A stretch of 64,000 nucleotides of DNA from Dioscorea cayenensis subsp. rotundata (lineage: Eukaryota > Streptophyta > Magnoliopsida > Dioscoreales > Dioscoreaceae): assembly GCF_009730915.1 (NCBI RefSeq), contig NC_052484.1, forward strand, positions 1,178,001 through 1,242,000. The letters run 5' to 3'. Below, in pieces: positions 11,889 through 24,399 of the stretch. Made by a program: the position numbers and the translations under genes. Every line of letters begins with the position of its first letter. Position 1 is the stretch's first letter. A model generated the notes under the pieces. That model did no database searches and was not told the origin of the DNA. It saw only the letters and a list, made by a program, of their open reading frames with translations.

Positions 11889-14202
11889 TTATATGGCTCC
11901 ATTTTTCTCGATTTCTCGTTGCCTTGCTCGTTCCATTTTTCGCTTTCGCCATTCCTCGAGAGCTAAATGAGGGTAAAAACATTCAGGATATATTTTGCAA
12001 GATGTTTCATCAGTAATGCAAGAACTAAATATGAATAGTGCAAATCAAAAGATACCGATATTCGGATAAATTGAACTTTGGTTTTACACGTCAAACCGCA
12101 TGATTAGATCAGATATTTCTTTAAGCTAATCCAATGCAAACTGTATGTGTATTAATCTTTTGCTGATCATGAATCATGTGAAGTAAACCAAAACAAAAAA
12201 ATAATAAGTATGTTCAATTTGGTTCTTGAACCACAATGAGAGATGCATGAATAATCCCTAAACTCAGCAAAAAAAAAACCAGCAGTTTTCGCACTTACTC
12301 AGAGTGTGTTTTCAATTTTAAGAACAAAACTGACATTTTTTATTTGGAGTGACCAAAATTGATTTTCAGGCATAGTTTACTCAATAGTACTGAACTAATA
12401 GTATCCAACTAAAACTAGTAATAAGGTATTAATTGAGAGCACAAGGCCTATGAAATGTTAAATTCAAAATTTGGAAGACAAGAAGAATACTGGGAGGGAA
12501 TGTGAGAACTGGAGAACAATTATGCAACATAAACTGATGTTTTAAATCTAGAAAGGTCTGTTTACTCATCATCGAAACGGTCCAGCTATTTTTCTTTCCA
12601 ATTTACAGAACATTATCTTCAATGAGCAGTGGAATGAAATGGAAATAAATTATGAATCAATTAATATGGAAATAGATGAAAACATTGAGCAGGAAAGATA
12701 CATTGAATGCAGGGGAAGAGAATTTCCATATTGCTTGGCTTAGAGAACATCCATGACATAAATTGAAGATGAGTACTGGAAATAAATTGAAGTTATACCC
12801 AGGAATTATGCATTAAAAAATCTGGACCAAGCGCTTTGTACAATAGAATCATGTAATATGCCAAAGATGACGGAAATGTTTCGATGAACTTCTAAATATC
12901 ATGTCACCCAGAAGATTTCTATATTACTTGACTTAGAGAAATCCGATGGCATAAATCGAAAGATGAGTAACAGGAACACATTGAAATTACATAATAGCAT
13001 AATGTTGTATGCCAAAGATGACAGAATTGTTCTTCCAACTACTAAAGATCATGTCTCTCAAAAGATTTCATTAAGAAAACTAGTACACAAACAGGGTTTA
13101 ACGGGCAATTCATAGATCAATCTGTGTACATTACATTAACATTAACATTTGATTGTACATCAGAAAAAGAACACAGAACATCCATGATAGAAATCTCTGC
13201 CATGAGTAATACAAATAAATTGAAATTATACAATAGCATAATGTTGTATGTCCAAGATGATAGAATTGTTCTTTGAATTTCTGAAGATCGTGTATCTCAA
13301 AAGATTTCACTAAGAAACCAATACACAAACTGGTCTAATGAGTAAACCCTAGATCAAACTCAGTACATACATCTATGTTTTGTCATAAATCAGTCAAAAG
13401 AGGATGGAATGCAGGGAAAGAAAATTTTGATGTTACTCGGCTTAGACAACAAACATGCATGATATAAATTGAAGAGATTAGGGCAAACAAATAAACATAT
13501 TGCATGGCACTGTTCGCGATTCCTAAATCAACATCAGTACAAACAACTACATTTGGTTGCAAATCACACAAAGAGCAGACAAAAATTTCTAGATTCACAA
13601 ATGAATGCAAAAAAACTGCAAATTTAGCAAAAATTAATCACCTTTCAAGCTATTAGCATCATTTGTTGATCTTAAATCCTTCAACCTATTTGACAAATCA
13701 ACAGCAGTAGTTTGCTTTGGAAGCTTCTGCATCTCACTCTCTGGTTCATCAGCAAACACTTCTTGCTCAATTTCCCTAACCTAATAATTTTCCCCAACCA
13801 AAACCCTAAATCTCGCGGCATAAACACACAAAATCCAATCTTTGAGAAGAAAAACAAACACAAAACTCACTCTTTTAATCAATTCCACAGGCTCCAAAGC
13901 GCGGCGCAGCTCCAGAGACTCCATGACGTACTTGAGGTGATCTACAATGAAAATTCAATCATGAAATATTAAATCAGACCAAAAAGAGAAAAAAAAATTG
14001 AAAATTGGGATGGAATTCATAATAGTTTTCAGAGAGTACCGGACTGGAAGCGATGGGAAGGGACGGATCTGAACCGGTGGTAAGAAGAGAAGAAGGATTG
14101 GAGGAGAACGGCAGCGGCGGCGAGGTTGAGAAGGCAAACGGCGATGGTGGCATTCTTGAAGGAGAGGTAACGAAGCCTCCTCCATCCTCGCGGGCTCTCC
14201 AT
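11889..14202 (-). CDS. small conserved plant membrane-anchored protein, 148 aa, four exons
   Basis: Function unknown. Exons on the minus strand: 14040-14202, 13871-13941, 13642-13780 and 11889-11962, with GT-AG borders and matching phases; total 447 nt. I recognise the pattern as a small plant-conserved family but cannot name it. The protein starts MESPRGWRRLRYLSFKNATI and has one hydrophobic segment (residues about 17-37, VCLLNLAAAAVLLQSFF), probably a signal anchor. It is followed by a charged helical region (LRRALEPVELIKR, VREIEQEVFADEPESE) and a basic coiled tail (LEEWRKRKMERARQREIEK). Two other frames are open over exon 1, but only this one splices through all four exons. Intron 3 is unusually long (1,679 bp) and full of diverged repeats. 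No frameshift was found. Confidence 0.85.
12690..13480. repeat. diverged tandem repeats in intron 3
   Basis: Blocks of about 150-250 bp recur. Words like ATAATGTTGTATGCCAAAGATGA appear near 12843, 12995 and 13242, followed each time by a shared stretch ending in AAAAGATTTC. The CTTGGCTTAGA-type word recurs near 12735, 12926 and 13438. The copies are heavily diverged and the boundaries approximate. They lie wholly inside the large intron of the minus-strand gene and probably account for its length. Confidence 0.6.
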
Positions 14203-14510
14203 TGTTGCCCTAGAGCTTCTTCAGAGAGACCATCAGCCATTGATGAGCTTGAGAACATGGAACCTTTCTTGTTTTTGCCCTAAGCCCCCTCAAAGTTTTT
14301 TTATTTATAATAAATCCATCAATTCAAAAGTCCCTCTATTTATTTTTTTAAAAAAAAAACACTTCCTTTTATATGAAAATTATAAAAATAATAATAATAA
14401 TAATAACATAAATTTGAGAAATTTATATCTGAATTCAATATAGATAAATTTATAGTTAAAATTTTTCAATGTTATTAAAATATAGTATAAAAAAATAAAA
14501 CAAAAAGAAT

Positions 14511-14630
14511 CTGTAAACATTAATATGTACACTTAGTTCTCAGTTTGAGTTCCAAACTGTAATTCATTTGTAAACATTAATTTACACCTAAGTTCTCAGT
14601 TTGAATTGCAAGTTGCAAATCATCTGCATG
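14511..14630. repeat. ~60-bp tandem duplication
   Basis: Two adjacent copies share TGTAAACATTAAT at the start and TTCTCAGTTTGA in the middle, with scattered differences. This is a local duplication with no coding content. Confidence 0.6.
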
Positions 14631-15467
14631 CCAATATATATGAGACATCAACCGTCCAATTCTAATTTTATTATATTTATGATTAAACTAAAACTAAAAC
14701 CCAGACACACAAGAACAACCCGTTTGAATAGGGTACCATACTCAGACACTGTTAATTGCACTGTTCATAAACCTTGATGATCTTTGCTATATATATATAT
14801 ATATAAGTGGCAAGGTGGAGCTATCTTGACATTCCAAAGTTTGATCAAACATTAATTGGGAGGTATATGATAAGAGTTATTATTATTATTGTCACCATTC
14901 ATGTCTCATTACTACTACTTAAATGAAAGTGACAACTTATTGGACTCTCTACTCCTCCACACATTGTTATATGGCTACTTCTCTGCCACCAATTCATACA
15001 AATTTAGTTCAATTCATCTTATTTTTGTTTTTCATTCCTTATTTCTGCCTTTTGTTTTTTTAACTTCTATTTTAAATGTTTTTTATCTCTAAAAAATTTC
15101 ATTATTTTTTAAAATTAAATAAAAATAATTATAACCATAGATATACTAATAATACAAGAATATAAAGCATAATCCATTAGTGGTGAAATATGGGTTTAGT
15201 AAAAAGTAGTCATAAGGAAGATATTATTGACACTCCGGAAACACATATCAGGAGTGAATCATTCATCTTAAATAGTACTAAAGCAATCGAGGAGTTGAAT
15301 TTCTTAATGAGGTTTTATGTTAGAGTAGTACCATGTATTTTGTCTCTATATATTTTTATCATAATATTTATTTGTTTATTGTATTTATAAAATATTCAAT
15401 ACAGTGCTAATGATGACTTGATACACAAATTTATGTGCGGGAACAAATCCAGTAGAGACGGGGTGAG

Positions 15468-15526
15468 GGGCCTGTAGCTTAGAGGATTAGAGCACGTGAT
15501 TACGAACCTCGGGGGTTCGAATCCCT
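15468..15526 (+). pseudogene. plastid-type tRNA-Arg(ACG) relic
   Basis: The stretch reads like chloroplast trnR-ACG. It has GGGCCTGTAGCTTAGAGGAT for the acceptor and D-arm, then AGAGCACGTG, an anticodon loop containing TACGAAC, and the T-arm GGGGGTTCGAATCCC. The variable region and part of the anticodon stem are shortened, and the 3' acceptor strand that should pair with GGGCCTG is absent (AAGTAA follows). It is therefore a broken copy, most likely a small piece of plastid DNA inserted in the nucleus, and not expected to be functional. No clear plastid flank was recognised. Confidence 0.7.
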
Positions 15527-17067
15527 AAGTAATAATTTCATTTGACTCTTTTGATGTACATGGTACCTATTTTGTGTGTAGAAATTGGGGTTTGTGTGTT
15601 TAAGTGGCACTTTTTATTATGTTAGTTACTATGTGGGTTTTTAACTTTTTTTTTTTTCTTTTAAAATTATTGTATTATTTTATCATATAAACTAAAAAAT
15701 TGACCCCAAAAAAAAAATCCTGTGTATATAAAGCTATATATTGAATATCATCACAAAGATAATATTGAATATTTTATAAATAAATTAACATTAGAGACAA
15801 ATATAGAAAACAAAATATCTGTTTGATAAAAGAAACTCAATTCAAATAATCTAATCTTTGTTTTGATTTGTTCTTTTGATTTATCTAATTTTAATCTCAG
15901 ATATTTTTCATCCCTGTTTCTGAACTTCATGACAGAACAGAGCATGCATTTTTTTTATTTAATTCAATCAAATAAACTTTTAATTTCTAATTTAAATTCT
16001 TCATCTATAAAAATAAATAAATAACAGAAACTATATATATGCATATGATTAATTTGTTCAATCAATTAAACTTCTACATTCTGTGAACACATTTATTTCT
16101 GCATTTCTGCAACTATTGTTTGATTTCTACTTTAAGCTTGTGTGTTCAATGATTGATTAATTAGTTATATCAAATAGACATTATGTAATTTGGATAAGCA
16201 CATTTGGCTCAATCTCTCTGTTTCCATCAAATTATTCTTCCTAGTTAATTCTCATAATAAATTGAGCATCACATCAAGTAGCTGTGAATGCACACAAGTA
16301 GCGAAATTATTTCGATGATCAATGATATATAAAATTTAATGTTGAAACCGATACAAATGTTCGTCGGCACACCATGTGAACTTGCGGTCCCTCGAAGTTC
16401 ATCGATGAGTTTAAATTGTAGTAAAAATTACTGATTTGTGGCTCTAATTCGACTTTGATTTGAGAAATAACTCATATCTGTTGTATTTTTTAATGCATTT
16501 TTGTTAAACAATTTTTTTTTCTGATTCAGATTTCAGTCACAAACAATGACATATAACACGTACGTATTTAGTTTTTTGAATTTTTCGTTTGAGTTTATCT
16601 TTGAATTCTTGTTGATTTTTCTTCTCTCAAATATCATCAATTAAAACGAAAAGGATTTGACGAGTACGACACACGACGAAATTGACATACAAATTTGTTC
16701 TTGACAAAAAAAAGTACACTATGAAATACAAAAAAAAAAAAATCTCAATGACAAAAATTTTAATACGATCGCTTTGCTAGAATTCTACACTTTTTGATCT
16801 TTTTTCTCTCTAGAAACACAATCAAATCCAAATAAGAAAACAAAAGCAAAAGAAAAAAAAATTTGAAAAAAATAATAATAATAAAGAAAGCCTCATCATC
16901 TTCAATTACAAAACTTTTTCCTCTGCAGCATTGAGAGAGGGCTCAGCTGGCAGTTTGTTTGTACATTGTCAGTGAGTCAGTACCATCCAAAACTGATAAA
17001 CAAAACTCAAAATCCAAAACCAAAAAACTAAAATAAAAAAGGAAATAAAAAAACATACACACAAATA

Positions 17068-18556
17068 CTAGGATGCAATCAACTGTTGTTGTCTTTGCTG
17101 CTTAGTTTCCTCTTTCCATATCCTTGCAATGTCCATTGCTGTTCTTACTGCATCCATTGAAGCTCCAGATATTCCTCTCCTTGTGAACCCCACTCCATAC
17201 AAACCCTTTTTCTCCTTTCCATCCATTTGGAAATCCCTTCATTGGAAACCCATCCTTTCCAAACAACTCCCTCCCCTGCACACAATCCCATCTTCCCCAT
17301 TCAAAACCAACAGAAAAAAAAAAATAAATAAATATATTTATATATGTGTATATATGTGCATGGTTTTACCTTGAGCCAAGAAGGGACATTGCTTAAATAG
17401 CCAGTGGCAAGAATAACAGCATCAACATCAAGAACAAGGCCATTAACAAGCTCAACTTTGCCTTCAGAGAACCTCTTTATACCAGGAACTACTTTGATTT
17501 CACCTGATTTGATTTTATTCAATGCTCCAATATCCAAAACAGGGGTCTTTCCTTTGCTGTTCTTCAGCTCCAATGGCCCTGCCAATGGCCTTTTCAACCC
17601 AAATTTTGCAATGTTTCCAATCACAAACCATGAGAGTAGTAGTAGGATTTTGTCGACAATCCAAACCGGCAACCATTTCATTAGAAACATCGCGATACCG
17701 AATATCGACTTCCCCATGATGTCTCTTGGCAATACATGCACCTGTAAGATGTGTTTTAGTATCATTGAAAAGTAAGAAAATAACAGAATTATTGAGTATT
17801 TGGTTATGTTTTTGCTCTTACTGAATCGCGAACAACTAAAGATGGTATCGCGTTGTGGTCGCATAGATCAAGTGATACTTCTATGCCGGAGTTACCACAA
17901 CCGACGACTAGCACTTTCTTGTGTCTAAACTCTTCTCCGGATTTATAGTCAGAGACGTGGATCACCGGTCTTGCTAGCTCATCCATTCCTTGTATAATCG
18001 GAATGAGCTTCTCCGCGTTTTCTCCAGTGGCTACTACAACTCGTCTGCAAATGTACTCAGCTTTGCTAGTCTTCACACGCCATAACCCGCATGTTTGATC
18101 ATATTCAGCCTCGTTCACTGCTTCATTGAATCTCGGTGAGATACCGAAGGACTTTGCATAATTCTCAAGATAAACAATGAATTGTTTCTTGGATGGATAC
18201 TCTGGATAGTTGGCCGGAAAGCTGAGACCGGGGAGTTCACAGAATTGCTTAGGCAAATGAAGCTTCAAGCGATCGTAAGTACGTTTTTGCCAGAGTGAAG
18301 CAATGCAATCAGCACGCTCGAGGATGATGAAAGGCACACCTTGTTGTTTCAACAACGCGCCAACAGCCAAGCCTGATGGCCCGGCACCGACGATTACTGG
18401 ACCGTTCACCCACATGCAACGCCGGGACAAGAATTCATCACCGGATTTCATTGAGGACATGGTCGAACACCTTGCAGGAATTAGAATCAGAAGGTGTTTG
18501 ATCAGGGTCTCTGAGAGAATTTTAGCTTGTTTTTGGGTGTGAAGTTGGGAATTCAT
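17068..18556 (-). CDS. YUC: YUCCA-type flavin monooxygenase (auxin biosynthesis), three exons, one frameshift
   Basis: YUCCA enzymes convert indole-3-pyruvate to indole-3-acetic acid with NADPH and oxygen. Exons on the minus strand: 17822-18556, 17370-17741 and 17068-17275. The first two give 369 in-phase residues. Motifs are the FAD site GAGPSGLA (57-64), [18 protein letters not shown] (about 86-103), the NADPH site GCGNSG (219-224) and ATGYLSNVP (357-365). Exon 3 continues with [20 protein letters not shown]. After that one extra base (plus-strand AAA at 17201-17203) shifts the frame before [20 protein letters not shown]; removing it gives a 437-residue protein, normal for the family. The start at 18556 gives an unusually long leader; starts near residues 33 or 36 are also possible. 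The N-terminal part resembles the YUC3/5/7/8/9 group, an inference from memory of the family. Confidence 0.92.
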
Positions 18557-18809
18557 GGTTAAGGGATAGGTGTATAAATAAGTGGGGAAATTGGGAATCA
18601 TAAGTGCATGTGGAGTCCTTCTCAAATGATAAGTTTAGCCGCCTTAAGTATAAAAAAACAAGCCACTCTTTGAAGATGCCATTACATTAATCCAAAAGCC
18701 AAGTATTCATGCATATACTATATTAGTGTAATCAAAGCTAGCCAAAGTGAAAGCTAAGTTCTTTCTTGATTTTTATTTGTTTTATAATATTTTTAGTGGT
18801 GATAAAATC

Positions 18810-19430
18810 GGCTGAACTATCAATGAGCTCTTGATCCGTGTTATTAGTCGATCGGTGATGATACTATCAATGGTTTGATACTTTTAATACGGAGATATTA
18901 TCTAGTGAGTTCATTGTTAAACTATCTTTCTCATACTTTATTTTTTGAAGTACTAATTAATTGATAATATTATAAAATCAAAAATTTCTTGGAAAAATCA
19001 CCATATTTCCTCTTGATTTATTATTGTTTTTTAAGTGTTTACTGTGATCAAGTAGATTGAGCCAATCAAGAGCTTATGATGCATATTATTCATTAATCAG
19101 TGATAATATTGTTAATGGTTTAATACTAAACCCACTCTAAAATTTTGTATGGCTTTTTACTCACAAATTTATTTATTTTTCAAATATGATTGAATCAAGA
19201 TTATTATAAAAGAACAAATTTACTAGAAAATTGCTATTTAATAGTAAAATTCACTGTTTTTTTTTCTTTTTCTTTTTTATAATGGTCCATAGATTATCAA
19301 ATTGATTGAGTCATCAATGACCTCATGATCCATATTATCCATCGATTGGTAACGATACTATGGACCGACGGTTTGATACTTTTAATATGAAAATATTATC
19401 CACTGAGATTATCATTACACTTTTTATATT
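18810..19430. repeat. three diverged ~230-bp-spaced repeat copies
   Basis: Copies near 18810-18930, 19040-19135 and 19290-19420 share the order GAGC(T/C)CTTGATCC-like word, ATTATTNATNGAT, GGTGATGATACTAT and GGTTTGATACTTTTAAT. Divergence is high and the second copy is truncated. They may be relics of a tandem array or of a transposon family; no terminal structure was identified. Confidence 0.5.
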
Positions 19431-21447
19431 TTTCTCATAAATTATTTTTACAAATATAAATGAAATGAGAGTATTAGGAGATCAAATCTAAAAAAAAAAT
19501 GTCATTGTCTTCTTATTAAATTAGTAATATTTCATTATCGGAAAAACTCCAAATTTTATTGAAAATGATAATTTTTATGGTATGAATGATCATAAAAATT
19601 GCAAAAAGGACCATATTCAATTGCAAGGAGAGTTAATTAATGTGGACAATCAAGTTTAAGACATTAGGAAGAGCATGAAAATATAATGATTTGAATAGAC
19701 ATTAGAACAATTGAAAGAATGGTACATAAATGGTTTCTTCTGTTTAGAGTTTAATAATCAAAATGATGCAAGACCAAACATGATCTGACATTTACTTCCA
19801 ATTTGAGAATGTTAATAATGTCACTTTAATAATACATTTAATTGTAAGATTCTTAACTTTTCACAAATCTATCAAATTTTGATTTTGTTTCATTTTGTTT
19901 TATAATTATTTTTATTTTATTTTATACATTTGTATTATATCCAGCTGGTTTAACGTATTAGATTGTTACTTTATATAGTTGTAACTTAGATTAGATAATT
20001 TTTTTACTAATTTAGTTAAGATCAAATATTTTAAAAATAGTGTCACAATATTAAACTGAAGTTTTAACACTAACTTAATTATTTTTTCTACTAATTTACT
20101 TAAATATAAAATATTAAAAAAATTGTGTCATAATATTAAATAGTCAAACAAAATGAATTTGGAAGGCGACAAAACTATTAGACTAATTGTCTAAATTATA
20201 TTGTTCACAAGTCAATTTTTCCTTGATTTTTAATAAGCTGGAATAAGCCACATGTATGGTCAACAAACAAATATTGTTAACTAGTCCAATATTAATTTTC
20301 TTAGAAATTTTTTACACACACATATATATATATTGTATTATCTTATATACTTCTACAAACCATTGCTTTATATGAAATTTTAAATAATTGATCAATTATA
20401 CACCACATTATATTGATTAATTGTTATATATATATATATTGGGGCAATCAAATCAAATCAACAAAAGGAAACTTATAACCAATGCTTGATCCTTTAATTG
20501 GATGGCCCATAAATGAATAATAAAAAACTTTTTAGGGATCTCCCACTTAATTTGGGATCATGTCAATATGAATAGGACAATGAACCAAACACCCCCCATC
20601 CTTGCAAATGCACACATCAAAGTCTTTTTTTGCACAATCTTCTCCATCTAACTCATAATAACGCATTATATCTTCTCTCAACTCTCACATGTCATTCTTT
20701 CCTCATTAGTACTACACCACTATTTTTAATTAATTTTATAAAAACAAATTGACAATATATTTATTTTTTATGTTTTCCCTTTTGAAATGTGTATAATTTT
20801 ATTGAAATATGATCTACCATGTATATTGATGGGTAAGTTTTATCAAAATCAAGATAACTCAGTGATTTTCATTAGCTCGATAAATATGTTAATAGCATTG
20901 TATAAATATAAACATATGAGCTTCTAATAATATATATTGATTTGATGCCCATACTAACCATTTTTTTGTGTAAAACAAAAACAAAAACAAAACCCTAATG
21001 TATGAGTACGATTTTTAGATGAGACTATCTCTTTAACGATGTGGTTGGTATTTTATTCTCTTTATTATTCAGAGATCCAGTCCAATAGTTGAGTCTTATA
21101 CTCCTTCTATTTTTTTATTTGTTGTGGTTAACCGAATCTCACATACCAAAAAACTTATTAATTTCACAAAATTTTATAAAAATTATTTATTTTCTTAAAA
21201 TTACTCATAATTTATATATTCATATTTTTCTCCCATATTTAAATCCTATAAGAGAGTTAAATAAAATGTTAAAAGTAATTTTAAAAAAATAAATAAATAT
21301 TTTTTACTGTTGAAAAATGATAAATAAAAAAAACCATAAATTTGTGAAAGACAAAAAGACCGGAGTGAGGACATAATAACTTGTTCATAATTTTTAAATA
21401 AAAAAAATTCACAGAGGGGCCCATTGAATCTGCCCTTTCTGATTTGG

Positions 21448-21570
21448 CACGTGGACACACTCAATGCTGAGTCAGATCACTTGTGTACCTCTCTGTACCT
21501 GGAGTGGGACCTTCATCTCTTTTGTGTGGGTCCCACACACAATGCAAATGAGCTTTGTATGGGTCCCACA
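21448..21570. promoter_or_regulatory. cluster of G-box and TCP-like motifs in a GC-richer island
   Basis: A CACGTG G-box lies at 21448-21453. GTGGGACC follows at 21504-21511, the palindrome GTGTGGGTCCCACAC at 21524-21538 and GGGTCCCAC at 21561-21569. GTGGGNCC/GGNCCCAC are the known cores for plant TCP transcription factors. No gene start is evident close by; the nearest gene is YUCCA, about 2.9 kb away and divergent. Whether this is a distal enhancer, the promoter of an unseen transcript, or chance is open. Confidence 0.35.
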
Positions 21571-22779
21571 CAACTATTCTTGACAGGTGGCACTCCCCCA
21601 CCCCCCATACCAAACCAGCCCCTTAGTGCTTTGGACTTTAGCTGCCTTTTATTTTTTAATTATTATTAATTCTATTTTACACCTTTTGCTATTTTCCTCA
21701 TATTTTCATATATATATATATATATATATTCATTCTCTAATCTGTTTGTCACTCAGCATGCAACTTGCATCTCAACCCTAATCTTCTCAAATTTTTTTTA
21801 TAACAACCTTTCTAAAAAGAAATATTCTGATTCTTTTGACTTTTGAATCTTTGATGCAACATAGTTACAAATTAGAATAGAGTTGAATAACAACCGATAA
21901 ATTAATTAAAAAAAATTATAATTGAGATTCTTTGCCGTCCGAAGATTCTCCACCGATCAATGTAACCAAACTAGTTTAAATTAATTTTACATTATGCTTT
22001 GACATTTTCTATTGATTAACTTTTTAAAAAAGGGGAAAAAATCGGCTACCTAAAATCACTGATATCGAGTCATTGTGAATAAAGTTGACACATAATGATC
22101 ATAAAAAAAAAATAAGGAAATAAAGAAAAGGATATAAAATTTATGTTTAGGTATATGATCTATTGTCATATAGCTAAGCATGCATCTTGGTTATTTGAGT
22201 GGTAGGTAATGTAAACACTAATCAAAGGGTCTGATTGGAGGCATTGAATACCTAGAGAACAAAGAACCAAACCCTAGTTTGTTTGTGTTAATGGTGTGGC
22301 ACTCATTAAGGGTTAGGGTTTGCATGAGACCACTTTAAAATAAAAGGTAGTGGGTCTTGTCCTTGGAGTTAGGGTTGATGATCTAGGAAGTGATGTTAGG
22401 GCCCCCACAAAGTTGTTTGAAAGCGAGGGTTTTTGGTGGGCATGCATGTGCATGGAAACTTGGGACTTTTCTTTTCTTTCATCACTCTCTCCTTTTCATA
22501 ATGTATATATATATATATATATATATATATTTGAGAGAAAGAAGAAGGAGAGAGCTAGCATGGTTATATATTTGGCACTATGCTTTTGGCTTGAATATTA
22601 TTCTATGTGCATATAGGAATATATATATTATTGCATGAGTGTTGGTCACCATCTTGCCCAACTTTGACAGAGAGAGAGTGTATGCATGGTTATTTGGCTC
22701 TTTGCTTTCATTTTAATATTTTATATTCATTTGAGAATGAGGGTTACCATTCTGCCAACTTTGCACCTTTTCATGAAGG

Positions 22780-22975
22780 ATGGTGAGAGATTATATATGT
22801 GTGTTTTTATTATTTTATATATAGAGAGTATTTGGGTTCTAAGATAGATTAATAGATATGAGTGAAAAAAAATTGATGTATATATATGGTGAGAGAGTAT
22901 GTGTGTTTTTATGTATAGAGAGAATTAGGGTTTTGAGATAGATTGATAGATATGAGAGAAAAAAAAATGTTTTAT
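22780..22975 (+). repeat. ~100-bp tandem duplication with GATAGAT/GAGA motifs
   Basis: Two adjacent copies share GGTGAGAGA, TGTGTGTTTTTAT, ATAGAGAG, then AGATAGATT and GATATGAG followed by an A-run. Simple local duplication. Confidence 0.55.
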
Positions 22976-24399
22976 GCATGTATGTATATATAAGAATTAA
23001 AACCTTACGAGTGATTTTAAAATTTAATTTGGTGATTATGTATTTTGTTAGTTAAAATATATAAAATATTTATTTTTGTTAATAAATTATATAAATTTAA
23101 TCGGTTCGGCTGTTAAATTAGTAAATCTATTCATTTTATTTTTTTAATATGATAGTTGACGTTGTAGTAAAACAAATATAACTGATAAATGAAAAAAAAA
23201 CATTAATGTATATGTTAAGAGTAAAATGAATATATTTTTACACATTAAAAATATGATTTTTCTAAAGAAAATGTCTAAGAGAATTTCACCCAAATTCTCT
23301 ATATTATACTCATTCTTTATGCTATTATTAATAATTATCATCATCCAAAAATAATAATAAAGACACAAAAAAATTCACACACACCATTTAAAAATAAAAT
23401 AATTTTTTTTATATATATATATATATGCGAGCTTTAATTAGTGTTCTCACTTATCTAGCTCATCATCCCTTTCGGTGACACTAAAATTTTATCAAGTTAA
23501 ATAATTTTTAGGGACCTTCCAACATGCATCTTCTACCAAAATATATATATATATATATATATAATGCCACCCCAGTTCAAATTCATTTCTTTTTTAATAA
23601 ATTATTAACTAAATGATTTATACATCGATCGATGGATGACAAAGTTTAGTCTTCCATCACGCGTAAAAAGTTTCTAAAAAAAGAGAACATAAGGAATTTC
23701 CATGTGCCTTCTCTTAGGTGTTTTTTTAGCCATTGTTATTTGCCTAACCTATAAATACTTTGTTATAAAAAGTACAATGAAAAGGGATGATTAACACTAT
23801 TTAAGTTCACTAATTAAATAAAAAAACAAGCTTAAAAGTTCTCCTTCTCTTTAATCTTTTTTTAATAAGTAGCTTTTAGTTTCCCTAAACTAGACTATCT
23901 AATACCTTTTTAAAAATAAACACTAAATTGATGATTAGAGGGGTCCCATTAGATTTCTAGTGGAGAACATTGTTTATGTTTGATATTCATTGATCTATAT
24001 ATCTTTTGACTAATTATTAAGATGTAATTAATTAATTAATTTTTTGGTTTTCATGAGAGGTTTGGCGGCGCCATATGAGAATATATTAATTAACATGCTT
24101 AATGATGGATTAACACCACTTAATTTTAGGTTAAGTTCAAGTACTTACTAGCTCTTTTGTTTTATTCTCTTGCTAGGTTTGGTTTTCATCAAAAGAATTT
24201 ATATTCATTTTAAAAGTAACTTTGGAGAAGACCTTATTGGATCATCTCAATTTGCATAATATTTGATCACGCGTGCTTCTATGCTACCAAGTGAACTATT
24301 ACATCAAATAATAAAATGTGCAACAAATGTAAAGTTGTTGATCCTATGAGGAATGAAAGTACTATTATTAGTTATTCATCTATTATCTGGCTGATAGAT

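Larger units (their letters stand above)
14203..17067. other. spacer, mostly featureless apart from two items listed separately
   Basis: AT-rich spacer between the divergent start of the membrane-protein gene and the 3' end of the YUCCA gene. It contains a ~60-bp tandem duplication (about 14511-14630), a plastid-like tRNA relic (about 15468-15526) and short (TA)n tracts. No protein gene was recognised. Confidence 0.5.

Noticed and set aside
13974-14258. Two alternative minus-strand frames over exon 1 of the 148-aa gene
   Set aside because: Neither joins in phase to the following exons; only the frame starting at 14202 splices through to a stop with conserved-looking sequence.
22655-22690. 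TGACAGAGAGAGAGTGT word resembling miR156 (TGACAGAAGAGAGT)
   Set aside because: The core differs, the run is a GA microsatellite, and no complementary arm was found within the usual precursor length.
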